Assembly (NCBI RefSeq): GCF_014648075.1
Contig: NZ_BMQK01000010.1
Coordinates: forward strand, 1-64,000
DNA: 64,000 nt
Direction of reading: 5' to 3'
From: Streptomyces ruber
Lineage (GTDB): Bacteria; Actinomycetota; Actinomycetes; Streptomycetales; Streptomycetaceae
How positions within the stretch are numbered: position 1 is the first letter of the stretch; every line of letters begins with the position of its first letter. Positions 19,501-38,473 of the stretch are shown here, one piece after another. Position numbers and translations under genes: made by a program. The notes beneath the pieces were generated by a model. It worked only from the letters and a program-made list of their open reading frames with translations. It was not told the origin of the DNA and did no database searches.

Positions 19501-20674
19501 CCCGTACGACGGCGAGCTGGGCCTCCTTGACCCGCTCGTCCGCGAAGCCGAGGACGCCCACGCCCCAGGGGGTGCCGTCGGGCAGTGTGTCCCGGGTGCG
19601 CTCCAGCATGGCGCGGGTGCGCGCGCCGTCGGCGAGGGCCAGGGCGAGGAAGGGCAGCGCGCCCTCGGCGGCCACCTCGGCGGCGAAGGCGGGTTCGTCG
19701 CTGACCCGGGTCATCGGGCCCTGGGCGACCGGGAGGCGGGTGCCGAGCGCGCGGGCCCCGGCGGAGCCCTCGGTGAGTGCGGCGGCCGCGGTGGCGGCGT
19801 CGGCACCGGTACGCGTCATGGCGTCGCGGATCCTGCGGACCGCCTCGGCGACGGTGGTGGAGCGGGCGGCGAAGGAGGCGGCGAGGTGGCCGTCCTGGCC
19901 GACGGGCAGGAGGCGCCGCGCGGGGTCGGCGGCGGTGAGGGCGCGGAGCGCGGCGGCCCGGTCGGCGGGCGGCTCGGGGGCCTGCGGCCCGCGGCGGCGC
20001 AGGAGGCGCACCCCGTCGACGAGGACGCTCTCGGAGCCGTCGAGCGAGCCGAGCGCCTCGGCGGTTTCGGCGTCCGGTTCGGCCTCGTCGAGCAGCGCGA
20101 GCTGGATGTCGAGCACGACGCCCGCGGCGCCGCCGGCCACGGCCGCGGCGGCGGTGCGCGGGCCGATGCCGCCCCAGGCCCAGACCGGGACGGTGATCTC
20201 CGGGTCGGCGAGCACCTTCTGCAGCAGGACGAAGGTGCTCAGCTCGCCGGCCCGGCCGCCGCACTCGCTGCCGCGCAGCAGCAGTCCCGCGGCGCCGTCG
20301 CGGACCGCGGCGGCGGCCCCGGCCGGTCCGGTGACCTCGACGAGGACCCGGCGGCCCGGGAAGTCGGCGGTGTTCCGCTCGGGGTCGGCGAGCAGGACGG
20401 TGCCCGCGCTCGCGGGCAGGCCCGCGAGGTCCTCGGGGCCGAGTGGGCAGCCGGGACGGACGCGCACTCCGAAGGGGCGGCCGGCGGACCAGCGGGCGGT
20501 GCGGTCCAGGAGGCCGGCGGCCTCACGCGGCCGCCCGGGCAGTTCGAGCACGCCGAGGGCGCCTGCCCGGCCGGCCGCGGCGGTGAGACGCGGCGAGGGG
20601 CGGTGCAGCGGATTCACCGCGATGACGGCGTCCGTCGGGGGCTGCGACGGCACGGGGGAGGTGAGCGTCCGCAT
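13589..20674 (-). CDS. PUFA-like iterative synthase: NPD-NPD-KS-AT-ACP-KR
   Basis: A 2361-residue megasynthase. It begins with two nitronate-monooxygenase/PfaD-like flavin domains. The first (about 10-250) is degenerate, with GSECGGRAG. The second (about 290-640) has the full pattern QGPMTRVSD and GAECGGHIGP and is the probable enoyl reductase. Then come a KS (about 670-1110; DAACASS, EAHGTGT, GHTKCA), an AT (about 1200-1500; GHSYGE), an ACP (LGIDSIKR, Ser near 1729) and a KR (GGARGITARFA, DYASANDALEE). The GIDSIKR carrier motif is the PfaA type. It should build a reduced acyl chain from malonyl units together with the downstream KS-AT-DH-PPTase. Start ATG 20674 has GGAGA upstream. A repetitive linker separates ACP and KR. 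Confidence 0.9.
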   Translation of the reverse strand: MRTLTSPVPSQPPTDAVIAVNPLHRPSPRLTAAAGRAGALGVLELPGRPREAAGLLDRTARWSAGRPFGVRVRPGCPLGPEDLAGLPASAGTVLLADPERNTADFPGRRVLVEVTGPAGAAAAVRDGAAGLLLRGSECGGRAGELSTFVLLQKVLADPEITVPVWAWGGIGPRTAAAAVAGGAAGVVLDIQLALLDEAEPDAETAEALGSLDGSESVLVDGVRLLRRRGPQAPEPPADRAAALRALTAADPARRLLPVGQDGHLAASFAARSTTVAEAVRRIRDAMTRTGADAATAAAALTEGSAGARALGTRLPVAQGPMTRVSDEPAFAAEVAAEGALPFLALALADGARTRAMLERTRDTLPDGTPWGVGVLGFADERVKEAQLAVVRELRPSHAIIAGGRPAQAAALEAEGIPAFLHVPSPGLLRQFLAAGARRFVLEGAECGGHIGPRNSFPLWEAQTEVLCEWLTEQGPAAAAELTVLFAGGVHDARSAAMAATVAAPLTEAGAGFGVLMGTAYLFTAEAVGTGAIRPLFQRRVLAAERTDLLETAPGHATRCAAGDVTRDFAALRAELTARGVPDREIRDRLERFTVGRLRIAAKGVERVGDALRTVDEDRQSAAGMFMAGEVSVLRTRTTTIAALHRDVTEGAAAHLAERAAAGVPAAEEAPAPLRIAVVGMAAMFPGAHDLGEFWANVVAGTDSVTEVPADRWDQELYYAPDGDGGHTPSRWGGFLPRIPFDPLRHGIPPASLPSIEPVQLLALEAARRALADAGYERPDADHRRTSVIFGAEAGSDLANATTLRAVLPAYLGALPPELAEQLPELTEDSFPGMLANVIAGRIANRLDLGGANYTVDAACASSLTAVDAACKELTTGTSDLVLCGGADLHNGINDYLLFSSVHALSPSGRSAPFDASADGIALGEGVACVALKRLADAERDGDRIYAVIDGVGSAGDGRALGLTAPAPGGQRAALTRAYANARVSPAEVGLIEAHGTGTVVGDRTELATLTEVFAEHGAAPGSCAIGSVKSQIGHTKCAAGLAGLIKTTLALYHGVKPPTLHLSDPGPARDATAGPFVFHTSAAPWTAGPAGRIAGVSAFGFGGTNFHVVLRAYDQAPAAHALDVWPAELFTFRGRDEEAAAEAVRALLTLIERDGGRSRLRDFARHAAQRADRAGARGEPVRVAVVAPTLQELPGLLRRAAEGEDAPADGIHLARAVPREVRDGRLALLFPGQGSQRPGMLAPLFVAFPELHRHLHLGARWADMLFPPAAFDDGTAARARARITDTAVAQPALGITALAVTELLGRLGVRPAMAGGHSYGELAALAAAGVLTPDELLAASAARARAVLGRVPKGDAGTMAAIGAPAERVEEVLRLAGLDRDVVAANHNSPAQTVVSGPGEAVAAAVTHLRDAGCTARPLDVACAFHSPLLAGADEDFGAHLAALDLPAPAFPVWANRTAAPYPRDAEGIRAELAAQIGSPVRFAEQIEAMYAAGARVFVEAGPGRVLSRLVADVLGDRPHRTVPLEDGRDAGLPGFLTALARLAVGGAELRTRPLFTGRDTADPATATAVRRAGFTVDGHLLRRADGTFPPHALRPARPVTESTVSDPQHPSVPAAGPEALIAEFLRGSREMVSAQRDVLLSYLGAPPEPPAGTEQMTAQVTPAAHTAPAAAHSAPVTMPSPATAPTVPAAPGLPVLDTVLDVVAERTGYPVDMLEPDLDLEADLGIDSIKRTEIAGELGARLVPDTAGAEIEALSGARTVAELGQLLEAALGSGPAPAAALAPVSGSAPVRGTAAVLGSAPVSGSAPVRGTAAVLGSAPVSGSAPVRGTAAVSGPAPVPDASRVSGPAPASGSTAVDGPQPVITAPRRLVFAERVLEPVTATPEPGGRVQLIGGGETADELAALLAEAGIEAELLPDGPGGPERPGGPGGSGGPEGELPAAGAETVVHLTPLDAGGPVLPAAFPLYRSILAAGPRRLLAADRRGAGEPSGLRGFFRSVAREYPGIRATLAELPDGAGAAEAARALFAELAAPEDEPVVLLDAGGRRRALRLRPAPLGAIATSGAGPAGDGAAVAEAAGLDHESVVLLVGGARGITARFARTLASAARCRLVLFGRTPEPSAAEDPATAGATDRAALRGALLAAQLTTTPAATERRVSALLAEREVRATLADLRELGGEAEYRRVDVLDAEAVDAAVKQVYARYGRLDGIVHAAGIIEDRLIAEKSPESFARVFATKADGARTVLDAVDRLPVSPRFAVLFGSLAAALGNRGQSDYASANDALEELGRRWSGAERRGLTVHWGPWAAAESGGGMVGAELMRSYAARGIGLIDPDEGPLSLLRELAHGAPDEHTVVYTASGW
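15181..15329 (-). repeat. 54-bp in-frame tandem repeat in the ACP-KR linker
   Basis: Two full and one partial copies of a 54-bp unit (15181-15234, 15235-15288, 15289-15329). It encodes an 18-residue unit with alternating S-APV-GSAPVRGTAAV text. The unit length is a multiple of three, so copy-number changes keep the frame and only alter linker length. It is low-complexity Ala/Pro/Val/Gly, as expected of a flexible inter-domain tether. Confidence 0.9.
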
Positions 20675-20964
20675 GGGAGTCTCCGGTGTGGGGCGTGGTG
20701 CGTGACAGTCGACTGCCGCCGTGACGGGCGGTCGACCCGTGACTGAGCGTGACTCCAGGCGTCACCGCACGCACGTCCTCCGACGAGGAACCCGGAGACG
20801 CACGCGCAGCATCTTGTCCTTCCGGTCTTTGCTGCAACACCGGGCGTCTTCGCAGTGCGGACAACTCCGTTCCGCCATACGGCAGTGACGCGGTTTTTCC
20901 GTTTGCCTTACGTTTGCCTTACGGAAGCATGTGGCGGATCACAGGAGCATGCGGGCAGCCACGC
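20675..20964 (-). promoter_or_regulatory. Leader/promoter region of the PUFA-like operon with an 11-bp direct repeat
   Basis: Upstream of the big synthase lies an unusually AT-rich patch. It holds two adjacent copies of CGTTTGCCTTA (20900-20910 and 20911-20921). Immediately repeated 11-mers suit a regulator that binds one face of the helix, such as a SARP/OmpR-type activator, but no regulator gene of that kind is in the cluster. No clear -10/-35 pair could be fixed by eye. Confidence 0.45.
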
Positions 20965-21014
20965 AACCGTCATACCCTCGCGCACTCTCCGTGATGCGCG
21001 AGGGTATGACGGTT
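20965..21014. terminator. Perfect 20-bp hairpin between asnB and the synthase operon
   Basis: AACCGTCATACCCTCGCGCA (20965-20984) is exactly complementary to 20995-21014 across a ten-base loop. It sits 25 bases beyond the stop of the minus-strand asparagine synthetase gene, so it most likely ends that transcript and insulates the synthase operon. A stem this long and perfect could also act in both directions. Confidence 0.7.
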
Positions 21015-21039
21015 CCCCCGGCCCCGCCCACGGACCGGG

Positions 21040-22881
21040 TCAGCGGAGCGAGATCTCCGGTCGGTAGAGGTCCAGCCAGACCGCCAGGTCGAGGGTCCGC
21101 TCCAGACCGCGCCGCGCGGCCTGTGTGTTCATCGGGGTGTCGCGCTCCGCCGCCCGCCGGACCCGGTACCGGTCGACGAGGCCGAACACCGGGTGGTCGG
21201 GCCGGGACAGCAGCTCCCGGGTCTGCTCCTGGAGGGCGGCGGCGTACTTCGGGTCCTGCGTGGACGGGTAGGGGCTCTTGACCCGGTCGTAGACGGACCG
21301 CGGCAGTACGTCCGCGGTGGCCTCCCTGAGCAGGCTCTTCTCCCGGCCGTCGAAGGACTTCAGGGACCAGGGCGCGTTGTAGACGTAACCGACGAGCCGG
21401 TGGTCGCAGAAGGGCACCCGGACCTCCAGGCCGACGGCCATGCTGGCGCGGTCCTTGCGGTCGAGCAGGATGCGCACGAACCGGGTCAGGTGGAGGTGGC
21501 AGATGCGCCGCATCCGGTACTCGAAGTCGCTCTCGCCGTCCAGCCGCCGGACACCGGAGACGGCGGCGCGGTAGCCGTCGGCCACGTACGACGGCAGGTC
21601 GAGCTCCTTGGTCAGTTCGGGGCGCAGCAGGTCGGCGTCCTCACCGAAGTCCCGGCCGGACCGCACCAGCCACGGGAAGGTGTCGGCGTTCCGCGCCTCC
21701 TCGTCGAAGAACTGGAGGTAGCCGCCGAACACCTCGTCGGCGGACTCACCGGACAGGGCGACCGTGGAGTGTTCGCGGATCGCCCGGAACAGCAGGTACA
21801 GCGAGGCGTCCATGTCCCCGAACCCCATGGGCAGGTCGCGCGCCCTGACGGTCCTCGCCCGCACCTCGGGGTCGGCCAGGGCCTGGGAGTCCAGGACGAT
21901 GTCCTGGTGGTCGGTGCCAGCCGAGCGGGCCACGTCGTGCACGAACGGGGTGTCGGGTGTGCCGCGCAGCTCGTCGGCGACGAAGTTCTCCGTCTGCCCG
22001 ACGAAGTCCACGGCGAAGCTGCGGACCTTCTCGCCGTGCTCGGCGAGCTGCCGGGCGGCGATCGCGGTCATGGCGGAGGAGTCGAGTCCGCCGGAGAGCA
22101 GGGTGCAGCGCGGGACGTCCGCGACGAGCTGCCGGCGCACGATGTCGTCCAGCAGCGAACGGACCGTCGCGACGGTGGTGTCGCGGTCGTCGGTGTGCGG
22201 CAGGGTCTCCAGCTCCCAGTAGCGCCGGGTACGCAGGCCCTGGCGGTCCACGGTGACGACGGTGCCGGGCTCGACCTCGCGCATGCCGTCCCACACGGCG
22301 TGGCCCGGCGTCTTGATCATGGTGAAGAGTTCCCGCAGGCCGTCGAGCGTGACCCGGCGGCGGGCCAGCGGGTTGGCGAGGACCGCCTTGGGCTCGGAGC
22401 CGAAGAGCACGCCGTCGGAGGTCGGGGCGTAGTAGAAGGGCTTGATGCCCATGCGGTCGCGGATCATGACGAGCTTGTCCGCGCGGCCGTCCCAGACCGC
22501 GAAGGCGTACATGCCGTTGAGGCGCTCGGCGACGGCCTCGCCCCATTCGAGGTAGCCGCGCAGGACGACCTCGGTGTCGGAGTCGGTGGTGAAGCGGTGG
22601 CCGCGCTGGCCGAGTTCACCGCGCAGCTCGGTGAAGTTGTAGGCCTCGCCCGAGTAGACGAGCGCGACCGTGCCCCGCGGGGTGTCGGCCGTCATCGGCT
22701 GACGGCCGCCGGGCAGGTCGATGATCGCCAGCCTGCGGTGTCCGAGCGCGGCGGGCCCCTCGGCCCAGGTGCCGCGGTCGTCCGGGCCGCGGCAGGCCAT
22801 CGTCTCGGTCATCGCGTCGAGTGTCGCGGTCTCGGCGCGCAGATCGCGGTCGAAGGAGACCCAGCCGGTGATGCCGCACAT
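21040..22881 (-). CDS. asnB: Glutamine-hydrolysing asparagine synthetase (AsnB-like)
   Basis: A 613-residue class B asparagine synthetase. After the ATG at 22881 the second residue is the amidotransferase nucleophile (MCGITGW), with CRGPDDRGTW, HRRLAIIDL and YSGEAYN following. The synthetase half has the ATP pyrophosphatase loop LLSGGLDSS near residue 263 and LSGESADEVFGGY. I chose the start that places Cys2 correctly, with a GGAGGT ribosome binding site. The longer frame would bury the cysteine. Members of this family in secondary-metabolite loci amidate carboxylates or close rings. It lies between the PUFA-like operon and the NRPS, so it could serve either or primary metabolism. Confidence 0.9.
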   Translation of the reverse strand: MCGITGWVSFDRDLRAETATLDAMTETMACRGPDDRGTWAEGPAALGHRRLAIIDLPGGRQPMTADTPRGTVALVYSGEAYNFTELRGELGQRGHRFTTDSDTEVVLRGYLEWGEAVAERLNGMYAFAVWDGRADKLVMIRDRMGIKPFYYAPTSDGVLFGSEPKAVLANPLARRRVTLDGLRELFTMIKTPGHAVWDGMREVEPGTVVTVDRQGLRTRRYWELETLPHTDDRDTTVATVRSLLDDIVRRQLVADVPRCTLLSGGLDSSAMTAIAARQLAEHGEKVRSFAVDFVGQTENFVADELRGTPDTPFVHDVARSAGTDHQDIVLDSQALADPEVRARTVRARDLPMGFGDMDASLYLLFRAIREHSTVALSGESADEVFGGYLQFFDEEARNADTFPWLVRSGRDFGEDADLLRPELTKELDLPSYVADGYRAAVSGVRRLDGESDFEYRMRRICHLHLTRFVRILLDRKDRASMAVGLEVRVPFCDHRLVGYVYNAPWSLKSFDGREKSLLREATADVLPRSVYDRVKSPYPSTQDPKYAAALQEQTRELLSRPDHPVFGLVDRYRVRRAAERDTPMNTQAARRGLERTLDLAVWLDLYRPEISLR

Positions 22882-23226
22882 GCGTACCTCCTGCGTCCGG
22901 TCCGCCTCGGGGCCCGCCCAGGAGCCGCCGAGCAAACCAGTTGTATCGAGCACCTAACATCTCGAGCCTCCGCCGGAGGACCCGCCCGGGTCAACGCGGC
23001 CGTAACATCGAAACGCCGGCGCGACCCCCGGCTTTTCGGCCGGACTTTGCATGTGCGATAACCGCTGATGACCGCGCACCTGCCGCGCTCCCGGCAGAGA
23101 ACGGCATCGACCGCGCGAGATCGGCCACGGTCAAAAACTTCACCAACGCCGAGCAAACCCATCCGGTATGCCCATTTTGCCATATTTCCCGTATACGACA
23201 GCCTGCACACGACACGACCGGCGCAC
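22882..23226. other. Intergenic region upstream of asnB
   Basis: No gene was recognised. The stretch at 23150-23200 is relatively AT-rich and could hold a promoter for asnB, but no operator symmetry stands out and no Zur-type or iron-box motif is present. Confidence 0.35.
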
Positions 23227-23251
23227 CTGCTCGCCGGCGGCCGGCGAGCAG
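23227..23251 (-). terminator. Hairpin after the SDR remnant
   Basis: CTGCTCGCCGG and CCGGCGAGCAG form a perfect 11-bp stem with a three-base loop, 13 bases past the stop codon of the broken short-chain dehydrogenase on the minus strand. Confidence 0.6.
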
Positions 23252-23263
23252 CACGGAGGGGGG

Positions 23264-23780
23264 TCAGAGCATGGAACCGCCGCCGTCGACGGCGAGTTCG
23301 GCGCCGGTGGTGAAGGTGGCCTCGAAGGCGAGGAAGGCCACGGCCCTGGCGACCTCGGCGGAGGTGTCCAGGCGCAGCACGGGGTTCTCCGCGGCCGTCT
23401 GCACCTTCGCCCGCTCCGCGGCCTCCCGGGGCATCGGCGCCTCCAGGATGCCGGAGTCGATCGGGCCGGGGCCGACCGCGTCGACGCGGATCCCCGCGGG
23501 AGCAGCTCGCGGGCCGGACCGCGGGGCATCGAGCGCCCGGCCGCCTCGGCGGCGGCGTAGGCGCCGAGCGCGGGCAGGCCCAGCACGTTCGCGACGGAGG
23601 TGGTCAGCACCACGGCGCCACCCTCGGCCAGCAGCGGAGCGGGCTTGTGCACCGTGAAGTACGCACCCTTGGCGTCGACGGCCGTCAACTGGTCGCAGAG
23701 CTCCTCACCGGCGGCCTCGAACGGCGCGAAGCCGTTGACGCCGGCGTTGGCGAACAGGGCGTCGACCGTGCCGAATCGGG
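23264..23780 (-). pseudogene. Short-chain dehydrogenase/reductase fragment, truncated and frameshifted
   Basis: The minus strand encodes the C-terminal two-thirds of an SDR oxidoreductase. DALFANAGVNGFAPFE corresponds to the NNAG region, followed by VVLTTSVANVLGLPALGAYA with the catalytic Ser and Tyr region. The usual YxxxK reads YAAAE, so the lysine is missing as well. After about 23505 the frame changes and the text continues as IRVDAVGPGPIDSG and ends AVDGGGSML at the stop at 23264. The nucleotide-binding N-terminus is absent and the sequence runs abruptly into an unrelated plus-strand fragment at about 23780. This is clearly a dead gene. Confidence 0.8.
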
Positions 23781-23781
23781 A

Positions 23782-23938
23782 TCTGCGCAGCCGCCGTCCC
23801 GACGCCCGCGTCCGCACCCTCCACCTGGACTGTGACGAGGCGCGCGCCCTGCCCGGGGGCCGGGTCGACGCGCCGGCCGTCCGCACGCCGCTGCCGGTCC
23901 CGGACGTCGGCCTGAAGATGACCGTCCTCCACGCCTGA
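23782..23938 (+). pseudogene. C-terminal fragment of an unidentified gene
   Basis: An open plus-strand segment ending in a stop at 23936-23938 reads like the conserved end of a real protein: VRTLHLDCDEARALPGG, then LPVPDVGLKMTVLHA. It has no start or ribosome binding site and begins exactly where the opposing SDR fragment stops. I do not recognise the family. With the SDR relic it marks a deletion or rearrangement junction just upstream of the NRPS operon. Confidence 0.4.
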
Positions 23939-24271
23939 CGCACACCCGGGCCGACGGGATCCCGTGCCACGGGCTTCACCGTCTCACCGACGACCGTCCT
24001 CGACGGCCTTTCACACATTCCACGAGTGCAGCCACTGCCGTGAAATCACCGTGGCCTGTGCTTTACCCGGCCAGGTGAGGAGCGTTCCGCTCGGACCGGC
24101 AGAGCGTCTTGCCCACCAGGGTTCCTGACCCCGCGTCACATAATCGTGACATTGCTCATATTGCCCGCCCTTTACTCTCCCATTGCCTTCCGTGTTTCGA
24201 TGGAACGGTCGATTCCCGGTACCGACCCGCCACATCCGACGGCAGTCGCCGACGCAACGTCGGCATGACCG
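23939..24271. promoter_or_regulatory. Upstream region of the NRPS operon
   Basis: No gene was recognised. An AT-rich patch at 24135-24180 is the likely promoter area. I looked for Zur-type palindromes and DmdR/IdeR iron boxes (TTAGGTTAGGCT type) here and found neither, so there is no visible sign that the NRPS is under the same control as the locus at 40-46.8 kb. Confidence 0.35.
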
Positions 24272-35688
<11,417 letters not shown>

Positions 35689-35692
<4 letters not shown>

Positions 35693-37581
35693 CCAGCACA
35701 GACGCCGGCACCGGCACCGACTCCGACGGCGGCTTCGGCTCCGGTGCTCTCGCCGGACTGCCGCCGGGCGCCCGGGTGGTGGTCCGGCTGCCCACCGGCC
35801 CCCGGCTGGCGGACACCCTGCTCACCTGCTTCGACCTGCGGCTCGTCGCGGTCCCGCTGCACCCGCGCGCCACCGGCCGGGAGGTGGCGGACATCGCCGG
35901 ACGCGTCTCCGCGACGGCCCTGGTGGACGTCCACGGTGTGCACCGCACCGGCCTGCCCGACGTGCACGCGGACACGGCTGCGGACGACCTCGCCCTCATC
36001 ATGTTCACCTCGGGCTCCACCGGCCCGCAGAAAGGGGTCATGCTCGGCCGGCGGGCCGTACAGGGCAACGCCACCAGAACGGCGGCACTGCACGGCATCG
36101 CGCCGGACCGGCCGCACGGCACCTGCCTGCCGCTGTACCACTGCAACGCGCTCGTCATGTCCCTGATCGGCACCTACCTCACCGGCGCGCCGCTGACCCT
36201 GCAGGCCGCCTTCGACCCGGCCGGCTACTTCGCCGCGCTGGACGCCGCCGGGGCCAGGACCGCCTCCATCGTGCCCGCCCTGCTGGCGGACCTGCTGGAG
36301 GCCGGCCCCGACTGGCCGGACGGCCTGGAGTACCTGATCACCGCGGCCGCCCCGCTGACCAGCGACCTCGCCCGCCGCTTCCACCGCCGGTACGGCCCCC
36401 GCCTGCGGCAGGGCTACGGGCTGACCGAGGCCGTCAACTTCAGCTTCACCATGCCCCTGCTCGACGACGCCGGCTTCCGCGACCAGTACCTGGAACACAC
36501 GCCGCCGGTCGGGGCACCGCTGCCGGACACCGAACTGCGGCTGGAGGCCGGTGAGGTGTGGATCAGGACGCCGGACCTGATGACCGGTTACTGGCAGGAT
36601 CCGCGCACCACCGCCGCCACCGTCACGGAGGACGGCTGGCTGCGCACCGGCGACCTGGGCGAACTCCGCGACGGCCTGCTGGTCCTGCGCGGCCGCGCCG
36701 GTGAGCGCATCAACCGGGGCGGCGAGAAGCACTACCCGCTCGACGTCGAACGCGGCTGGCGCCGGGCGGGCCTCACCGGCCGGTTCGCGGCGGTCGCGGT
36801 GGACGAACCCGCGCTCGGCCAGGACATCGGGCTGGTCGCCACCGACCAGCCGGTCTCCGCCGTGCGCGACCTGTACGAGCGGGCGCCGCTGCGCCCCGCG
36901 GTGGTCCAGTTCGGCGGGTTCCGGGCGACGTCCACCGGCAAGCCGCAGCGCAGGGCGATGGGCCGGGTCCTCGGCGCGCGCCGGGCCGCCCCCGCCCGGT
37001 ACGAACGGCTGCTGCGCCGCGCGGCGGCCACCGCACAGGAGCTGCTGCGCTCGGGCGCCGAGGACCCCGCCCTGCGGGCGCTGGCCGCGCAGGCCGACGG
37101 CCGCCCCGTACCGGGTACGGGCGGCGAGGAGGCCGTGTTCGGCGCCTTCGACTTCCTGCGGGAGCACTGGCACCGCGCGGCCGAGGCGGAGCTGTCCCCG
37201 GCCAGGGAACGGTGGCTGCGCACACTGCTCACCGAGTGGCCCCTGGCGCTCCACACCGAACTCGCCGCGGACGTGGCGGCCCGCCACGGGTTCGACGGGC
37301 CGCCGGTGTCCCTGGGGACCGAGGCCCGCTTCGGCGACGGCTCGCTGCTCGTGCTCCCGCACGGGCCCGCGGCCGACGGCCCCGGCTGGCCGCTGGGCCC
37401 GCTGCTGTCCTTCCTCGGCGGTGCCGTGCCGGGCGTCCGGACGGACCGCTGGGCGTGGCTGGCCCGGCGGCGCGAGGGCGGGAGCGCGACCGCGGGCTGC
37501 TCGGTGCTGCGCGCCGGACGCCACGACCTGGGCGGCGTGCTGTGGGCACGGCGCCCGGATTCCGCACCGTACGAACACTGA
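35689..37581 (+). CDS. Adenylate-forming acyl/aryl ligase with a C-terminal extension
   Basis: A 630-residue ANL-superfamily enzyme. The A3 motif is MFTSGSTGPQKGVM, A5 is QGYGLTEAVNF, A8 is WLRTGDLGELRDGLLVLRGR, and the C-terminal lysine motif is STGKPQRR. No carrier domain follows. Instead about 200 residues of unrecognised sequence end the protein, including EHWHRAAEAELSPARERWL. The TTG start overlaps the NRPS stop (TTGA) behind a GAGGAG site, so the two are translationally coupled. With a starter C domain on the NRPS, the obvious role is activating the carboxylic acid that caps the peptide, either as a CoA ester or directly. The extension may be an acyltransferase or docking part. That is inference. 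Confidence 0.85.
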
Positions 37582-37657
37582 TGCCACACCCGACACGGAC
37601 ACCGGCACCGACGCCGACGCCGACGCCGACATCTGACGACCTTTCGGGAGCGACCGG

Positions 37658-38434
37658 ATGAGCCACGACACCACCGAGACGACGACCGGCCGCATGAAGC
37701 GGTCCCCCGACCACGAGGACGAGATCCTCGACCTCCGCCGGCACCGGGACCCGGGCCGCAACCGGCTCACCCCGGTGGTGCGACTGCCGCCGGACGTCGC
37801 CATGACCGTGGTCGAGGCCCTCGCCGGGCTGGTCCGGTCGGCACACCGCGAGGAGCGGGCGCACCCCACCCCGGCCGGGGAGCTGAAGCAGGCGCAGGAG
37901 TTCGAGGAAGGGGACGTCTTCATGCTGGAGCCGCCCTTCGAGGGCTACTTCGCCGACCGCTACCTGATGGACTTCTACGACACCACCGAGCGCGACATCT
38001 GTTCCCGCATGCACCTGCACACCGGGCTGCGGTTCGTCCGCATGATGACCGGCCCGGACACCACGATCCGGGTGTCCAGCCTGTCCCCGATCACCGTGCG
38101 GCCCGCGGCGCCGGGCTGGACCGGGCCGCTGACCGCCTTCACCGACGCGCTGCCCGGCACACCGCCGGGGGTGCACCGGGACCGGCACAACGTGATCGTG
38201 CCGCCGAACTCCTGGGTGGACATGCAGATACCGCGCGGCGTCTCGCACCAGTTCAACGCGGTGGGCCCGAACGCGGTGATCGACTCGGTGCACCCGGAGG
38301 AGTCCATCGAGACCCTGCGCGAGGGGATGTCGGGCTACCGGATGATGGCGCAGACCATCTTCCTCGCCAAGGACAGGAGCCCGGCCGCCACCTGCGCGGG
38401 CGTCACGGCGCCGGACGACGGCACGGCCCGCTGA
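37658..38434 (+). CDS. Cupin-fold protein of the NRPS operon
   Basis: 258 residues. Two cupin motifs can be picked out. The first is CSRMHLHTGLRFVRMMTG, with a paired-histidine metal site. The second is IPRGVSHQFNAVG, the P-G-x-H-x-F-x3-G element. It could bind Fe, Zn or Mn and act as a dioxygenase, isomerase or metal sensor. It starts at ATG 37658 with GGGAG upstream, 76 bases after the ligase. The close packing between ligase and MbtH suggests it tailors the peptide or a building block. I do not recognise a specific subfamily. Confidence 0.6.
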   Translation: MSHDTTETTTGRMKRSPDHEDEILDLRRHRDPGRNRLTPVVRLPPDVAMTVVEALAGLVRSAHREERAHPTPAGELKQAQEFEEGDVFMLEPPFEGYFADRYLMDFYDTTERDICSRMHLHTGLRFVRMMTGPDTTIRVSSLSPITVRPAAPGWTGPLTAFTDALPGTPPGVHRDRHNVIVPPNSWVDMQIPRGVSHQFNAVGPNAVIDSVHPEESIETLREGMSGYRMMAQTIFLAKDRSPAATCAGVTAPDDGTAR

Positions 38435-38473
38435 CCCCACGAATCACCCGCTGTGACCACGGAGTTGACTCGC

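Noticed and set aside
21040..22881. asnB as a dedicated metallophore gene
   Set aside because: It is on the other strand, has no Zur-type box and is separated from the NRPS by a scar, so the link is not supported.
24011..24271. Possible Zur-type or iron box before the NRPS
   Set aside because: Searched by eye for TGAAAAT palindromes and TTAGGTTAGG-type boxes; none found, so the NRPS was not assigned to the zinc regulon.
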